Of a stretch of DNA of 64,000 nucleotides, positions 55,777-64,000 are shown piece after piece. Position numbers and translations under genes: made by a program. The notes beneath the pieces are model-generated. The model was not told the origin of the DNA, did no database searches, and was given only the letters and a program-made list of their open reading frames with translations. This DNA comes from Pseudomonadota bacterium (GTDB taxonomy: Bacteria; Pseudomonadota; Alphaproteobacteria; UBA9655). The stretch spans positions 49,217 to 113,216 of the forward strand of contig JAFECQ010000017.1 of the NCBI GenBank assembly GCA_018242065.1, read 5' to 3'. Within the stretch, counting starts at the first letter, position 1, and each line of letters starts with the position of its first letter.

Positions 55777-56277
55777 ATGTGTTCCTTAGCTCTTAAAGTT
55801 AACGTTTCCAAAAGGGATCAAGAATTTATCAATGACCTTATGGAAAAAGCGGGTTACGAACGGCAGCGGCGGAAATATCATTGTACCTTTGGATTTATTG
55901 AAAAAATGATCCCTGATCAGGAAGTCGTTTCTTTTGGTCAAAAGATGACTCAAGAATTACAGGAGCTTATTAAACGTCAGCCTCCTATATATGAAGTTGA
56001 AATGACAGCCCATCTATTTGGGCATGTGATTGTTTTTTCACCAACCTCAAAGTCTTTGATTCAACTTAAGGAGATTAATGGTTGGCTTTTTAATAAGATA
56101 GCTGAGCTTTCAGAAGGGCGGTTTCGTTTAAATAAAGAAAGCGAACCTCAAAACTATATTCCCCATATGACACTATGGCGAACGCGTCACTTGGACGTTC
56201 GATTTAAAAAATTGGAAGAGTTGTCTCAAACCCATCCTTCTTACGTCCTTTCGGAAGCAGCCTACGTTGTTTTTTAA
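55777..56277 (+). CDS. 2H phosphoesterase-family (LigT/2'-5' RNA ligase-like) protein
   Basis: 166 residues with two H-x-T motifs, YHCTFGF and PHMTLWRT, about 95 residues apart, the defining catalytic pair of the 2H superfamily (2'-5' RNA ligases and cyclic phosphodiesterases). No other domain. A role on RNA or cyclic nucleotides is expected from the family; the exact substrate is unknown. It lies 31 bp after tRNA-Glu and overlaps the universal stress gene by 4 bp on the other strand. Confidence 0.78.
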   Translation: MCSLALKVNVSKRDQEFINDLMEKAGYERQRRKYHCTFGFIEKMIPDQEVVSFGQKMTQELQELIKRQPPIYEVEMTAHLFGHVIVFSPTSKSLIQLKEINGWLFNKIAELSEGRFRLNKESEPQNYIPHMTLWRTRHLDVRFKKLEELSQTHPSYVLSEAAYVVF

Positions 56278-57113
56278 TGATAAACAAACAAAGGGATATT
56301 CGTCGATTTTAAGAGGTCTTTAGCACAAGAGCCCATGAAGAAATAACTTATGCCACCATGACCGAAAGCACCCATAACTATCAAGGAGGGCTTTAAGTCT
56401 TCACACAGACCGAGGAGGGCTTTTGCTGGCTTTTCGGAACTTTTAATGGGATGGCACTCGACTTTGATGTCATGATTTTGGCAAAGTTTTGCAGCAATAT
56501 TAACCCAATCGCGGGCCTTATCAGTTTCATTACTTACGCTTGCGATATGGACTGTTTTCCCCTTGAAGATGCCAATCAGAAGAGCCATGTGAAGGGCTCT
56601 TGAAGATGCAAAAGTTCCATCAAAAGCAACCAGGATGTGCGTGCTTCCTTGATGAGAAAGCTCAGGGCCCGTAACGATCACGGGGCGGGGATTGTCTCGG
56701 ATGATTTGTTTGACAGAGATGGTTGTATCTTCAGTCGCTGTGAAATGAAAATTTGAATCTTTTCCAATGATAAGTAAATCATGTTCCGTCATAAAATGTT
56801 CAATCGCATAAGCCGGTACTCCAGTTGCATCAATGATTGAGCATGAAATATTTTGACTCGTGCAATAGGAGCTAAAGTTTTTTTCAAGCTTATGAACACG
56901 CCGTTTTGCATCGTGAAGAAGTTGTTCATCGAGTTCTACCTTAAAGGCTGCTCCTCCCAAGGGGATTGCTTCGGGCGCGGCAATCCAAGGTTCGTCTAAA
57001 ACGCCGATACCCGTTAAATTGGCCTTGTGCAATTTAGCAAGATCAACACCAAATTTTTTAGCCGATTCACTTGATTGAGATTCATCCAAGGTCACGAGAA
57101 TACTTTTAATCAT
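56274..57113 (-). CDS. Universal stress protein with two Usp domains
   Basis: 279 residues made of two Usp domains (about 1-145 and 155-279). The second keeps the ATP-binding pattern GAFGHGGISYFFMGS (G-x2-G-x9-G-S); the first has lost it. Such tandem proteins respond to stress; no partner is evident. GGGACG-like site upstream is weak. Confidence 0.85.
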   Translation of the reverse strand: MIKSILVTLDESQSSESAKKFGVDLAKLHKANLTGIGVLDEPWIAAPEAIPLGGAAFKVELDEQLLHDAKRRVHKLEKNFSSYCTSQNISCSIIDATGVPAYAIEHFMTEHDLLIIGKDSNFHFTATEDTTISVKQIIRDNPRPVIVTGPELSHQGSTHILVAFDGTFASSRALHMALLIGIFKGKTVHIASVSNETDKARDWVNIAAKLCQNHDIKVECHPIKSSEKPAKALLGLCEDLKPSLIVMGAFGHGGISYFFMGSCAKDLLKSTNIPLFVYH

Positions 57114-57258
57114 AAAGCGTCCCTCCGTATCATTTATTTTCTTTTATGATTCCTTATCAGCAGCCTAGAGTCAAGGAAAAGCATGGTTTAATTAAGTTAA
57201 CAATTTCTTAACCAGAATAAGAATAACCTATTTCAAAAACCGCAAGAGAGAGAATAAA

Positions 57259-57507
57259 ATGCATAAATCATCTGTCGCTATTTTAGGGTTGTTTTGTTTA
57301 TCATTCATGATGACGACCGTATGGGCAGATACAATTGTATGTCCAACCCCAGGAGATGTCGTAGACCCTAAAACAAATATGTGTTTACAAGAGGCTTTAA
57401 CAACGCCGGAGTGTAAAACTGGTTACGTTTGGGTGAAGTCCGTGAGAGCTTGTGCGGTATGCCCAGCTGGTTATCATTATGTGAACGGGCAATGTGTTCC
57501 TAATTAG
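57259..57507 (+). CDS. Small secreted Cys-rich protein with CPAGYHYVNGQC motif
   Basis: 82 residues. Signal peptide ends near TTVWA; the mature part has six cysteines (VCPTPG, MCLQEA, ECKTGY, ACAVCPAG, QCVPN). The pattern CPAGYHYVNGQCV resembles small disulphide domains of eukaryotic secreted proteins. Function unknown. A GAGAGAG site precedes ATG 57259; a hairpin terminator follows. Confidence 0.65.
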   Translation: MHKSSVAILGLFCLSFMMTTVWADTIVCPTPGDVVDPKTNMCLQEALTTPECKTGYVWVKSVRACAVCPAGYHYVNGQCVPN

Positions 57508-57533
57508 AAATAGTGAGTGATAACAGATATGAG

Positions 57534-57564
57534 ACTCTCTGACTTTAGGTTCAGAGAGTTTTTA
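57534..57564 (+). terminator. Terminator of the 82-residue secreted protein gene
   Basis: ACTCTCTGA (57534-57542) pairs with TCAGAGAGT (57551-57559), followed by TTTT. Confidence 0.88.
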
Positions 57565-57574
57565 AGCTACGTAA

Positions 57575-57883
57575 CTATTTTTTAAGTTCTAGATACAAAA
57601 TGACGCCATCTTGATTCGTATTATAAGCGCATCCTGGGGTATCGCCTCGTGCCGAAAGTCTGAGAGACATAGGGTTAGGCGCACCTCTCAATGTGAGTTG
57701 CCCATCCACCCCACTTGCACTTCCGCTCCAACCATCAATATCTGCAGAGCACTTATTGCTTGGACACTTTAGAATATTTTGAACATCTTCAGTAGAAGGA
57801 CATGGAGGAGTTGTTGCGTCTGCTTTCTGAGCTATGCTAAAAAAAACGGCTGCGCTTAAAAGTACAATTTCAAAAGCTTTCAT
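57575..57883 (-). CDS. Small secreted protein, unknown family
   Basis: 102 residues. Signal peptide MKAFEIVLLSAAVFFSIAQ then KADA; mature part begins TTPPCPSTEDV and has four cysteines (CPS, KCPS, KCSAD, GCAYN). A Gly/Ser-rich beta-type region (DGWSGSASGVDGQLTLRG) occupies the middle. A GGGAGAGAGAA site precedes ATG 57883. I do not recognise the family. It is convergent with the 82-residue gene. Confidence 0.6.
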   Translation of the reverse strand: MKAFEIVLLSAAVFFSIAQKADATTPPCPSTEDVQNILKCPSNKCSADIDGWSGSASGVDGQLTLRGAPNPMSLRLSARGDTPGCAYNTNQDGVILYLELKK

Positions 57884-58038
57884 GTTTTCTCTCTCCCTGT
57901 ATTTCCTATGTCTTAACTATTATGTAGTAATAGTTGAAAAAAATTCAAGTGGTTTTATCGCACCATGCGTGAGTCTTACGTCTTTACCGTAAGAAATAGT
58001 CATCTCTGAATAATCTTTAAGGCGCAAACGCTCTTCTC

Positions 58039-60414
58039 TTACAAGGATGTCGTAATAGGTTTCTTTCCTAAACTGATTCTCTTTGCATTGACATTATCTC
58101 TAAGGACTCTAATAAATCTTTTTGCATTAAGAGTGTTTTTAATATCTCGACTTTTGGCTTTTAAAACCTCAACGTTACGTTTCCGTATAGCTGCAAAGCG
58201 TTCTTGAAGGGGTTCCCAGCTTTCTGGTTTTCCGCCAGTGTGAGTGAGTAGATCACTAAATCTAAATTCTCTCATAAGCGCATCAACGTAAAAATCCTTT
58301 ACGTACATGGCACCAGCAGGGGGATCAATCACATACTTTTCATTAGGAACGGGTTGTAAATAATCGTGAGAAGGTTCAAAGAGCAGAGAGCTTCCTTGAT
58401 TGTCCCATTTTGCCTGTTTCCGCTTAAGAGTTTCTTCTTTGCTTTCTGAACTAGCTTGCGAATAATGAGCAACTGTTTTGTCTTTTAACTCTTTAATATG
58501 TGCTTCTACATCCTTTCTTGAAGTTACTGCAAAATGTCTTATCTTGGCTTCAGGAAGGATTACATTTTTAAATTTTTTAATCGCGTGGATGAAATGAACA
58601 AGACGTGGCATATAATGGCCTGATTCATCGGAGAGATACGTAATTTTCCCGTCTTTTATTTCAATCATACCAGCAGCAAGAACAGGTTTTCCTTCAGCGA
58701 GTTTAATGTGTTCTCCTAAACCCATTACTGCTGAAGCAACTCTGATATTACCCTTTCTATCGATTACATATGTGTAGAGACCATCTGTAGAAAAGAGCTT
58801 TCCATTTTCCTCACACAAAACATCATCTTTAAGGATAAGGGAAAAACCTATAGGCCGAAGTTCACCGCGGTAAAATAGCGCTGTTGAAGAATCATATCCT
58901 CTTTCTGTCTTTTTTCGCTTTTCAACGAAAACAGGTATCTTATCTCCCTCTTTGATAACTTCTAGGAGACGGCTTAATTCCCATTCTGCTAAAGGAGGAG
59001 TCGCACCTCCCCATGCCCAACTTACAGGATACCCTGCTCGTTCAAGCGCTCCACTCGTTTTCCATCTGTCTAATAAAGTATTAATTTGATCCATTTTTGT
59101 GGTTAGAAGACCTAGTTTGTAGTCTCCTAACTCTGCGAAGTTCAAATTATAGTCTATTCCAGAATCAATTTTTTCTTTAAAATCTGCACATGCTCTGTCC
59201 TCATCTTCAGCGTACCAGGTGCCGCTAAAAAGGCTTCTGGCAACATTAAAAAAGGGTAACTTCTGTTTTTCCCACTCTTGTAATAAAAAACTGCCTTTAT
59301 CATGATAGACTATTGGCTTTTTTGGTAACTCAAGCCATAGAAAAAAAGGTGGAGTAGAAGGATTTTCTTTGACTTGTCTTTCCCATTCCTCAAAAGCATC
59401 GCGATCGGTGGCTTGCTCTGGTTTGAGTTGAAGATATTTGTACCACCATTCGTCTAGGGAATTGGGGCCGCGCAAAGTTTCTTTGCTTCCCTTTTCAGGG
59501 ATTCCTACCCGTTCTTCAAAATATTGAGAAAGCCGTTTCCAGCGTCCTTGAGGCGTGCTCATGAGCGTTTGAGTTGATCTAAGAGCAGAGAGATGATCAA
59601 CTCTGGCTTTTGTCTCTATAGAAAGTTTAATGACGTTCCCATGAGAGGGATGGCCCTTTAAAGCTTCATCTAATAACTCAATCTCATCCATGATTTTTTC
59701 ATAAAGTTTCAATTGGGTAGTTAGTGCGGCAACATCTTTAATTTCAGTTTTACCACAATCATCCATTCGTTCCCTTAAAGCACTAAGAATGGTTGGAAGT
59801 TTCCCCGCATTTACTGACTCTTTTAATGCTAATATATCCATCAACTGAGACTTACTTTTAATTCTATGTTTCAGCTGTTGTGCATCGCCTGTGATTCTGT
59901 TGGTAACCCATCTTTTAGTATCAGGATCTACTGTATCCCATCCTGGATACGCATTACTCGTCATAAGAAAACTCACTATCTCTGCATCAGAAACGTGTGG
60001 GACGCTCGCCTTCGTTGACCTAAAAGCACCTGAATAATCTTGTTTGCTTAGAAAACTCTCTAAGTCTTTTCTCTTCGCTTCTTTTGTAATTTTTGCAACA
60101 ACCCACGTTTTATCCTCAGGATCTACTCTATCCCATTCCGGATACGCATTACTCGTCATAAGAAAATCCACAATTTCTTCATCAGGACAAGTTTCTGGGA
60201 GATTTTTCCTTAGTGATTTAAAAGCGTTAGGGTAATCTTTTTTTATTAGAAAGTCTTTTAAGTTACTTCTTTTTGTTGTTAAGTTCTTTTTTGCTGTAGG
60301 AATTACCGTCTCTACGGTTTCTGATTCATCGCTGGCTCGCATGCTTGCAGCAGGATGACTTAGTAACGTTATACCGGATAATAAAGAAAACAAAACAATG
60401 GTATGAAATTTCAT
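58039..60414 (-). CDS. Large secreted module-family protein with IQM-like C-terminal region
   Basis: 791 residues from ATG at 60414, where GAGG is 6 bp upstream and the family signal peptide (MKFHTIVLFSLLSGITLLSH, PAAS) begins; a TTG at 60426 is an artefact. Two modules at about 52-109 and 118-175 (FLIKKDYPNAFKSLRK, TCPDEEIVDFLMTSNAYPEW; FLSKQDYSGAFRS, SDAEIVSFLMTSNAYPGW). Helical linker about 180-290. Residues about 310-620 contain WWYKYLQ, TPPFFLWLELP, YTYVIDRKGNIRVA and AAGMIEIKDGKITYLSDESG followed by HYMP (SGHY 598-601), an order I associate with the plant IQM calmodulin-binding proteins and some bacterial secreted proteins. The gene has a TTGACA promoter and no co-directional neighbour. 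Export to a host cell is inference. Confidence 0.75.
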   Translation of the reverse strand: MKFHTIVLFSLLSGITLLSHPAASMRASDESETVETVIPTAKKNLTTKRSNLKDFLIKKDYPNAFKSLRKNLPETCPDEEIVDFLMTSNAYPEWDRVDPEDKTWVVAKITKEAKRKDLESFLSKQDYSGAFRSTKASVPHVSDAEIVSFLMTSNAYPGWDTVDPDTKRWVTNRITGDAQQLKHRIKSKSQLMDILALKESVNAGKLPTILSALRERMDDCGKTEIKDVAALTTQLKLYEKIMDEIELLDEALKGHPSHGNVIKLSIETKARVDHLSALRSTQTLMSTPQGRWKRLSQYFEERVGIPEKGSKETLRGPNSLDEWWYKYLQLKPEQATDRDAFEEWERQVKENPSTPPFFLWLELPKKPIVYHDKGSFLLQEWEKQKLPFFNVARSLFSGTWYAEDEDRACADFKEKIDSGIDYNLNFAELGDYKLGLLTTKMDQINTLLDRWKTSGALERAGYPVSWAWGGATPPLAEWELSRLLEVIKEGDKIPVFVEKRKKTERGYDSSTALFYRGELRPIGFSLILKDDVLCEENGKLFSTDGLYTYVIDRKGNIRVASAVMGLGEHIKLAEGKPVLAAGMIEIKDGKITYLSDESGHYMPRLVHFIHAIKKFKNVILPEAKIRHFAVTSRKDVEAHIKELKDKTVAHYSQASSESKEETLKRKQAKWDNQGSSLLFEPSHDYLQPVPNEKYVIDPPAGAMYVKDFYVDALMREFRFSDLLTHTGGKPESWEPLQERFAAIRKRNVEVLKAKSRDIKNTLNAKRFIRVLRDNVNAKRISLGKKPITTSL

Positions 60415-60443
60415 AAAAAACCTCAATAAAAATCACAATATAA

Positions 60444-60473
60444 ACTATATATGAACCATTTTATATTTGTCAA
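60444..60473 (-). promoter_or_regulatory. Promoter of the 791-residue secreted protein gene
   Basis: On the minus strand TTGACA (60473-60468), 18 bp, TATAGT (60449-60444), about 30 bp before ATG at 60414. Perfect -35, as in both tandem paralogs. Confidence 0.65.
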
Positions 60474-60679
60474 TATTCATTGATCAAATTTCATAGAAAG
60501 ACGAAAAAGCTACAGTTCAGTAAAAAGACAGATAAAACTTTAAACATGCACGCTTAGTTTTGTTCAAAAAGAGACGTCCTTTTAGTAAGTAGATTTAAGG
60601 TTGATGAAAAATAAATATCTTTCCCATTTTCCACAGAAACGAGTATAGTTAAGAAAAATTAACGATAGAAGGACCCCCC

Positions 60680-61237
60680 GTGAGCAAAGAACTTATTTCA
60701 GAATTAAAAAAACGTATGACAACTGCTTTCGATATTGTGCACAAAGATTTTTCAGGATTGAGAACGGGGCGAGCTTCCCCCTCTCTTTTGGAATCAGTAA
60801 CTGTCGATGCTTATGGTAGTCGCATGCATATTAACCAAGTTGGGAATATCAATGTTCCAGAACCACGTTTATTAACCGTTCAAATTTGGGATGAGTCGCT
60901 TGCACCTGCCGTTGAAAAAGCCATTCGCGAAGCAGGACTTGGCTTGAATCCTTCAAGCGCGGGGGCTGTCATTCGCGTTCCACTTCCTGAATTAAGTGAA
61001 GAGCGCCGAAAGGAGCTTGTTAAAGTAGCTGGCAAATACGCAGAACAAGGTCGCATTGCCATTCGTAATATTCGTCGTGATGGCATGGATCAAATTAAAA
61101 CCTTAGAAAAAGAGGGTGATGTGTCTGAAGATGAATCTCACCGTCTTACAGATGAAGTTCAAAAAGTCACCGATGAATTTATTAAAAAAGTAGATGAAGC
61201 TTTAACGCATAAAGAAAAAGAAATTCTACAAGTATAA
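60680..61237 (+). CDS. frr: Ribosome recycling factor
   Basis: 185 residues starting with GTG at 60680, with GAAGGA 8 bp upstream. LRTGRASPSLLESVTVDAYG and the C-terminal helix of the three-helix bundle (RNIRRDGMDQIKTLEKEGDV) are canonical. It splits post-termination ribosomes with EF-G. frr-uppS-cdsA is a common order; pyrH, which usually precedes it, is not here, a secreted-protein gene being upstream instead. Confidence 0.97.
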   Translation: MSKELISELKKRMTTAFDIVHKDFSGLRTGRASPSLLESVTVDAYGSRMHINQVGNINVPEPRLLTVQIWDESLAPAVEKAIREAGLGLNPSSAGAVIRVPLPELSEERRKELVKVAGKYAEQGRIAIRNIRRDGMDQIKTLEKEGDVSEDESHRLTDEVQKVTDEFIKKVDEALTHKEKEILQV

Positions 61238-61330
61238 AGATCTATTCACTTCGCTGAATAAATTTTGCAATTGTTGAAAGATAGACGTATAAGATAATTC
61301 TAAACACCAGCTATTGAGAATTGAACACCG

Positions 61331-62050
61331 ATGACTGAACGGCGTCTTTTAAAAATTCCCCAACATGTCGCAATCATTATGGATGGTAATGGACGGTGGG
61401 CACGACAGAACTCTTTATCTCGTCTTCAAGGTCACAAACGTGGAAGCGAGGTAGCCCGAGAAATCGTTACAGCATCCGCACGCATAGGCGTTTCTTATCT
61501 TACACTTTATGCTTTTTCTTCTGAAAACTGGCGAAGAGATCCCCATGAAGTCTCTGGTTTAATGTCTTTGATGAAACATTATCTAGAATCTGAAGCTCAA
61601 GAGCTTCATAAAGAAGGTGTTCGCCTTAAAGTCATAGGGGAGAGGGAACTTCTTCCAAATACAATTTTAGATCTTGTTGAAAAAGTTGAAGAGTTGACAA
61701 AAGCAAACAAGAAGCTGACCCTACAAATGGCTATTAGTTATGGCAGTAGAGCTGAGATTCTACACGTTGTTAAGCAAATTGCTCAAAAAGTCAGAGATCG
61801 TCGACTGGACCCAGATAAAATTTCAGAACAAGACTTTGAGCAACACCTTTATACAGCTGGAATCCCTGACCCAGATCTTCTGATTCGAACCAGCGGAGAG
61901 CAAAGAATAAGTAATTACCTTTTGTGGCAAGTCGCTTACACAGAACTTGTTTTCGTTGATAAATTTTGGCCTGATTTTACACCAGAAGATTTTATGGAAG
62001 CTCTTTTAACCTTTCAAAGTCGCGAGAGACGATTTGGCACGGCAGCCTAA
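61331..62050 (+). CDS. uppS: Undecaprenyl diphosphate synthase
   Basis: 239 residues. Catalytic Asp D18 in IIMDGNGRWA, and the conserved TLYAFSSENWRR and DLLIRTSGEQRISNYLLWQ motifs. It makes the lipid carrier for peptidoglycan. 93 bp after frr. Confidence 0.97.
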   Translation: MTERRLLKIPQHVAIIMDGNGRWARQNSLSRLQGHKRGSEVAREIVTASARIGVSYLTLYAFSSENWRRDPHEVSGLMSLMKHYLESEAQELHKEGVRLKVIGERELLPNTILDLVEKVEELTKANKKLTLQMAISYGSRAEILHVVKQIAQKVRDRRLDPDKISEQDFEQHLYTAGIPDPDLLIRTSGEQRISNYLLWQVAYTELVFVDKFWPDFTPEDFMEALLTFQSRERRFGTAA

Positions 62051-62708
62051 ATTTCAAACATCCTCCAACCTAAAAAATAGGCTTATTTCAGCAGCCATCC
62101 TCATTCCCATTTCTCTTTACATCATCTATTTAGGGTCTCCTTATGCTTTGATTCTGGGAGGTTGCATCACCATTGCTTTGGTTATGGAATGGATCTTTTT
62201 CTGTCTTAAAAATCGCCTCTCGTTTTGGAAAAAAACTATCTTTATTATTCTAGGCACATTTTATCTATCTTTAGCGCTCTTTTGGATCTTCTCTCATCTT
62301 CTCCTTCCAGAAGGCTGGAAAATCATTTTCTGGCTTCTCTTTCTTGTTTGGAGCACGGACACAGCAGCTTATGCAGGAGGAAGGCTTTTGAGAGGCCCAA
62401 AACTTGCTCCCTCTATAAGCCCAAATAAGACTTGGTCAGGCTTCGTTACAGGCATGGTAGGAGGTATCCTCGTTGGATATTACACAGCCTTTTGGTTATT
62501 CCCGGATGTTCAAAATGGTATAATCATTGGGCTTCTTGTTCTCATTGCTCAAGGTGGAGACCTATTAGAATCCGTGGCTAAAAGATGGGCTCAAATTAAA
62601 GACTCGAGCGCACTCATCCCTGGTCATGGCGGGTTTTTAGATCGTCTTGATAGCTTTCTGGCTATCTGTTTTAGTCTTGCCCTGTGGAACATAGTGCGAC
62701 TCTTATGA
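62034..62708 (+). CDS. cdsA: Phosphatidate cytidylyltransferase
   Basis: 224 residues starting with TTG at 62034, 17 bp inside uppS. About six membrane helices. The C-terminal signature is intact: SPNKTWSGFVTGMVGG, GDLLESVAKRWAQIKDS and PGHGGFLDRLDS. It makes CDP-diacylglycerol. Shorter than E. coli CdsA (285), normal for compact alphaproteobacterial forms. Confidence 0.94.
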   Translation: MARQPKFQTSSNLKNRLISAAILIPISLYIIYLGSPYALILGGCITIALVMEWIFFCLKNRLSFWKKTIFIILGTFYLSLALFWIFSHLLLPEGWKIIFWLLFLVWSTDTAAYAGGRLLRGPKLAPSISPNKTWSGFVTGMVGGILVGYYTAFWLFPDVQNGIIIGLLVLIAQGGDLLESVAKRWAQIKDSSALIPGHGGFLDRLDSFLAICFSLALWNIVRLL

Positions 62709-63916
62709 CACGTCTTGTCAGTTCATGGTTGCATCTCCCAGCTCTTCAGCAACTCTTTGATATTTTTGAGAGAGAAGGAGCAACTCTTCGCCTTGTCGGC
62801 GGTTCAGTGCGAGACGGTCTATTAGGTCTTCCTGTCAGTGACATTGACCTCGCTGTAGATAGGGATCCTCACTGGGTTATGAACCTTTTACATAAAGCCC
62901 ATATTAAAGCAATCCCAACAGGGATCGACCATGGAACAATAACGGCTGTCCTTGAAAAAAGACCTTATCAAATCACCACCTTAAGAGTCGATGTCAAAAC
63001 CTTCGGTCGAAAAGCACACGTCGCATTTACGGAAGATTGGTTGCAAGATGCCATGAGACGTGATTTTACCATGAACGCCATTTACGCAGATAAGCACGGA
63101 CATCTTTTTGATCCGGTAAAAGGGCTCGAAGATCTTGAATCCCATTATGTACGTTTTATTGGAAACGCAGCCCAACGAATTAAAGAAGACTATTTACGCA
63201 TTTTACGTTTTTTTCGCTTTTCGGCACGTTTTGGTCATGAACCTTATGATGCAGAAGGAATGAATGCGTGTCGGGAATATGCCTCTCATCTTCCTCATCT
63301 TGCACGTGAAAGAGTCACCGAAGAATTCTTGAAAATTCTAGAACTCCCTTTGCCCCTCTATGCCCTTGAGGCCATGAAAGAAACAGATGTTCTATCCTAT
63401 ATCCTTCATCCGGGGACATGGGACGATTTAAAGGCACTGGTACCTCTCGAGAAAGAAGTAGGATTCTCCCCTTCAGCTTTGCTTCGACTTGCGGCCTTTC
63501 ACCCTATCTTAGTGGAAATTAAAGCCCATCTTCGATTGTCAAAAAAACAAGAAACGATCCTTGCGTTTTTAGGAAAAAAGCATGAGTTGATAACTGAAAC
63601 CTCCTTCAAACATCAAGCTTACCTGTGGGGTAAAGAAAAAATTTTTGATCTCATTCTCCTTCAAACGGCACGGCGCATTGTAAACACAGAACTCAATTTT
63701 AATGAGGGTGTTTCATTTATTAAGCATCTTCATTTCCAATTTGAATCCTGGCTTACTCCTGTGTTTCCTCTCACAGGAGATGATCTCTTAAGTTGTGGAA
63801 TTCGGCAAGGTGAGAACATTGGCATATTTCTAAAAACCGTTGAAAACTGGTGGATTTCACAAGATTTTGAGCCAGATCGTGACGCGTGCTTAGGACATCT
63901 TAGAACATTGCTGTGA
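62705..63916 (+). CDS. tRNA nucleotidyltransferase/poly(A) polymerase family protein
   Basis: 403 residues from ATG at 62705, which overlaps the cdsA stop (ATGA); a GTG at 62684 is possible but lies deeper in cdsA. Nucleotidyltransferase head: LRLVGGSVRDGLLG and DIDLAVD (the two metal-binding Asp), then RRDFTMNAIYAD and the RILRFFRFSARFG motif. It adds CCA to tRNA 3' ends or poly(A) to RNA; sequence alone does not decide. Since the tRNA-Glu gene here encodes CCA, a repair role is plausible. The last 84 bases of the window (63917-64000) hold nothing recognisable. Confidence 0.92.
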   Translation: MTRLVSSWLHLPALQQLFDIFEREGATLRLVGGSVRDGLLGLPVSDIDLAVDRDPHWVMNLLHKAHIKAIPTGIDHGTITAVLEKRPYQITTLRVDVKTFGRKAHVAFTEDWLQDAMRRDFTMNAIYADKHGHLFDPVKGLEDLESHYVRFIGNAAQRIKEDYLRILRFFRFSARFGHEPYDAEGMNACREYASHLPHLARERVTEEFLKILELPLPLYALEAMKETDVLSYILHPGTWDDLKALVPLEKEVGFSPSALLRLAAFHPILVEIKAHLRLSKKQETILAFLGKKHELITETSFKHQAYLWGKEKIFDLILLQTARRIVNTELNFNEGVSFIKHLHFQFESWLTPVFPLTGDDLLSCGIRQGENIGIFLKTVENWWISQDFEPDRDACLGHLRTLL

Positions 63917-64000
63917 AATGAGAGTTTTCTTCCTGAAATAGGACTCAAGACAGGTGAGGCCCTGACACAAAAATTTTTTTGGGGCTGTCCTAGATAACTA

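Noticed and set aside
57960..57990. Hairpin CTTAC...GTAAG downstream of the 791-residue gene
   Set aside because: Only a five-base stem and no T tract on the relevant strand; not a convincing terminator.

Overview
The window looks like a chromosome segment of a low-GC alphaproteobacterium. Gene orders typical of that class are present: xerC-tal-priA beside atpHAGDC, tolB-pal, rpmH-rnpA-yidD-yidC-engB, and frr-uppS-cdsA. The low GC, the many lineage-specific secreted proteins, the palindromic intergenic repeats and two frameshifted secreted-protein genes suggest a host-associated member of the Holosporales/Paracaedibacter type. That placement is inference from gene content; no rRNA or other taxonomic marker is in the window.

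Layout. 1-2.9 kb: xerC (cut by the window edge), tal, priA. 2.9-5 kb: a frameshifted secreted protein and a secreted methyltransferase-like protein. 5.1-10.8 kb: F1 ATP synthase operon atpHAGDC plus a ferritin-like gene. 11-16.4 kb: DUF4239 membrane protein, then rluD-rpoH-tolB-pal on the minus strand. 16.7-19.3 kb: a large Ser/Pro-rich protein with an internal 97-residue repeat. 19.4-22.5 kb: a valine-catabolic operon (acyl-CoA dehydrogenase, 3-hydroxyisobutyryl-CoA hydrolase, 3-hydroxyisobutyrate dehydrogenase) with twin palindromes upstream. 22.7-26.5 kb: a frameshifted small secreted protein, then prs, rplY, pth, ychF. 26.5-30.1 kb: palindromic repeats, two tandem paralogous secreted proteins and another secreted protein. 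30.3-34.3 kb: glmM, an MFS transporter, gpt, a DedA protein and a copper-storage-like Cys-rich protein. 34.4-41.9 kb: kdpFABC with a KdpD N-terminal half and a separate histidine kinase. 42-43.6 kb: a secreted protein with three copies of the family module. 43.7-46.3 kb: trxB-lysR-ech. 46.4-48.6 kb: a tiny secreted peptide and a polytopic protein. 48.6-52.5 kb: nadK, engB, yidC, yidD, rnpA, rpmH. 52.6-57.9 kb: transporters, tRNA-Glu, a 2H phosphoesterase, a universal stress protein and small Cys-containing secreted proteins. 58-60.4 kb: a 791-residue secreted protein with two family modules and a eukaryotic-like C-terminal region. 60.7-63.9 kb: frr-uppS-cdsA and a tRNA nucleotidyltransferase-family gene.

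The most unusual content is a paralogous family of secreted proteins at five loci (2876-3497, 26875-27801, 28117-29094, 42060-43565, 58039-60414). They share a signal peptide of the form M(N/K)F...SLLSLLS...PA and one to three copies of a module of about 58 residues (LS.Q.Y..AF..LR..L..TC.DEEIV.FL..SN.Y...D......K.WV...I), followed by unrelated C-terminal regions. That is the layout expected of exported effectors with interchangeable C-termini. I do not recognise the module from any named family. Start codons were set from ribosome binding sites and signal peptides where the longest open frame was misleading (tolB, ychF, gpt, the Cys-rich protein and several secreted proteins). kdpF and rpmH were found by direct reading.
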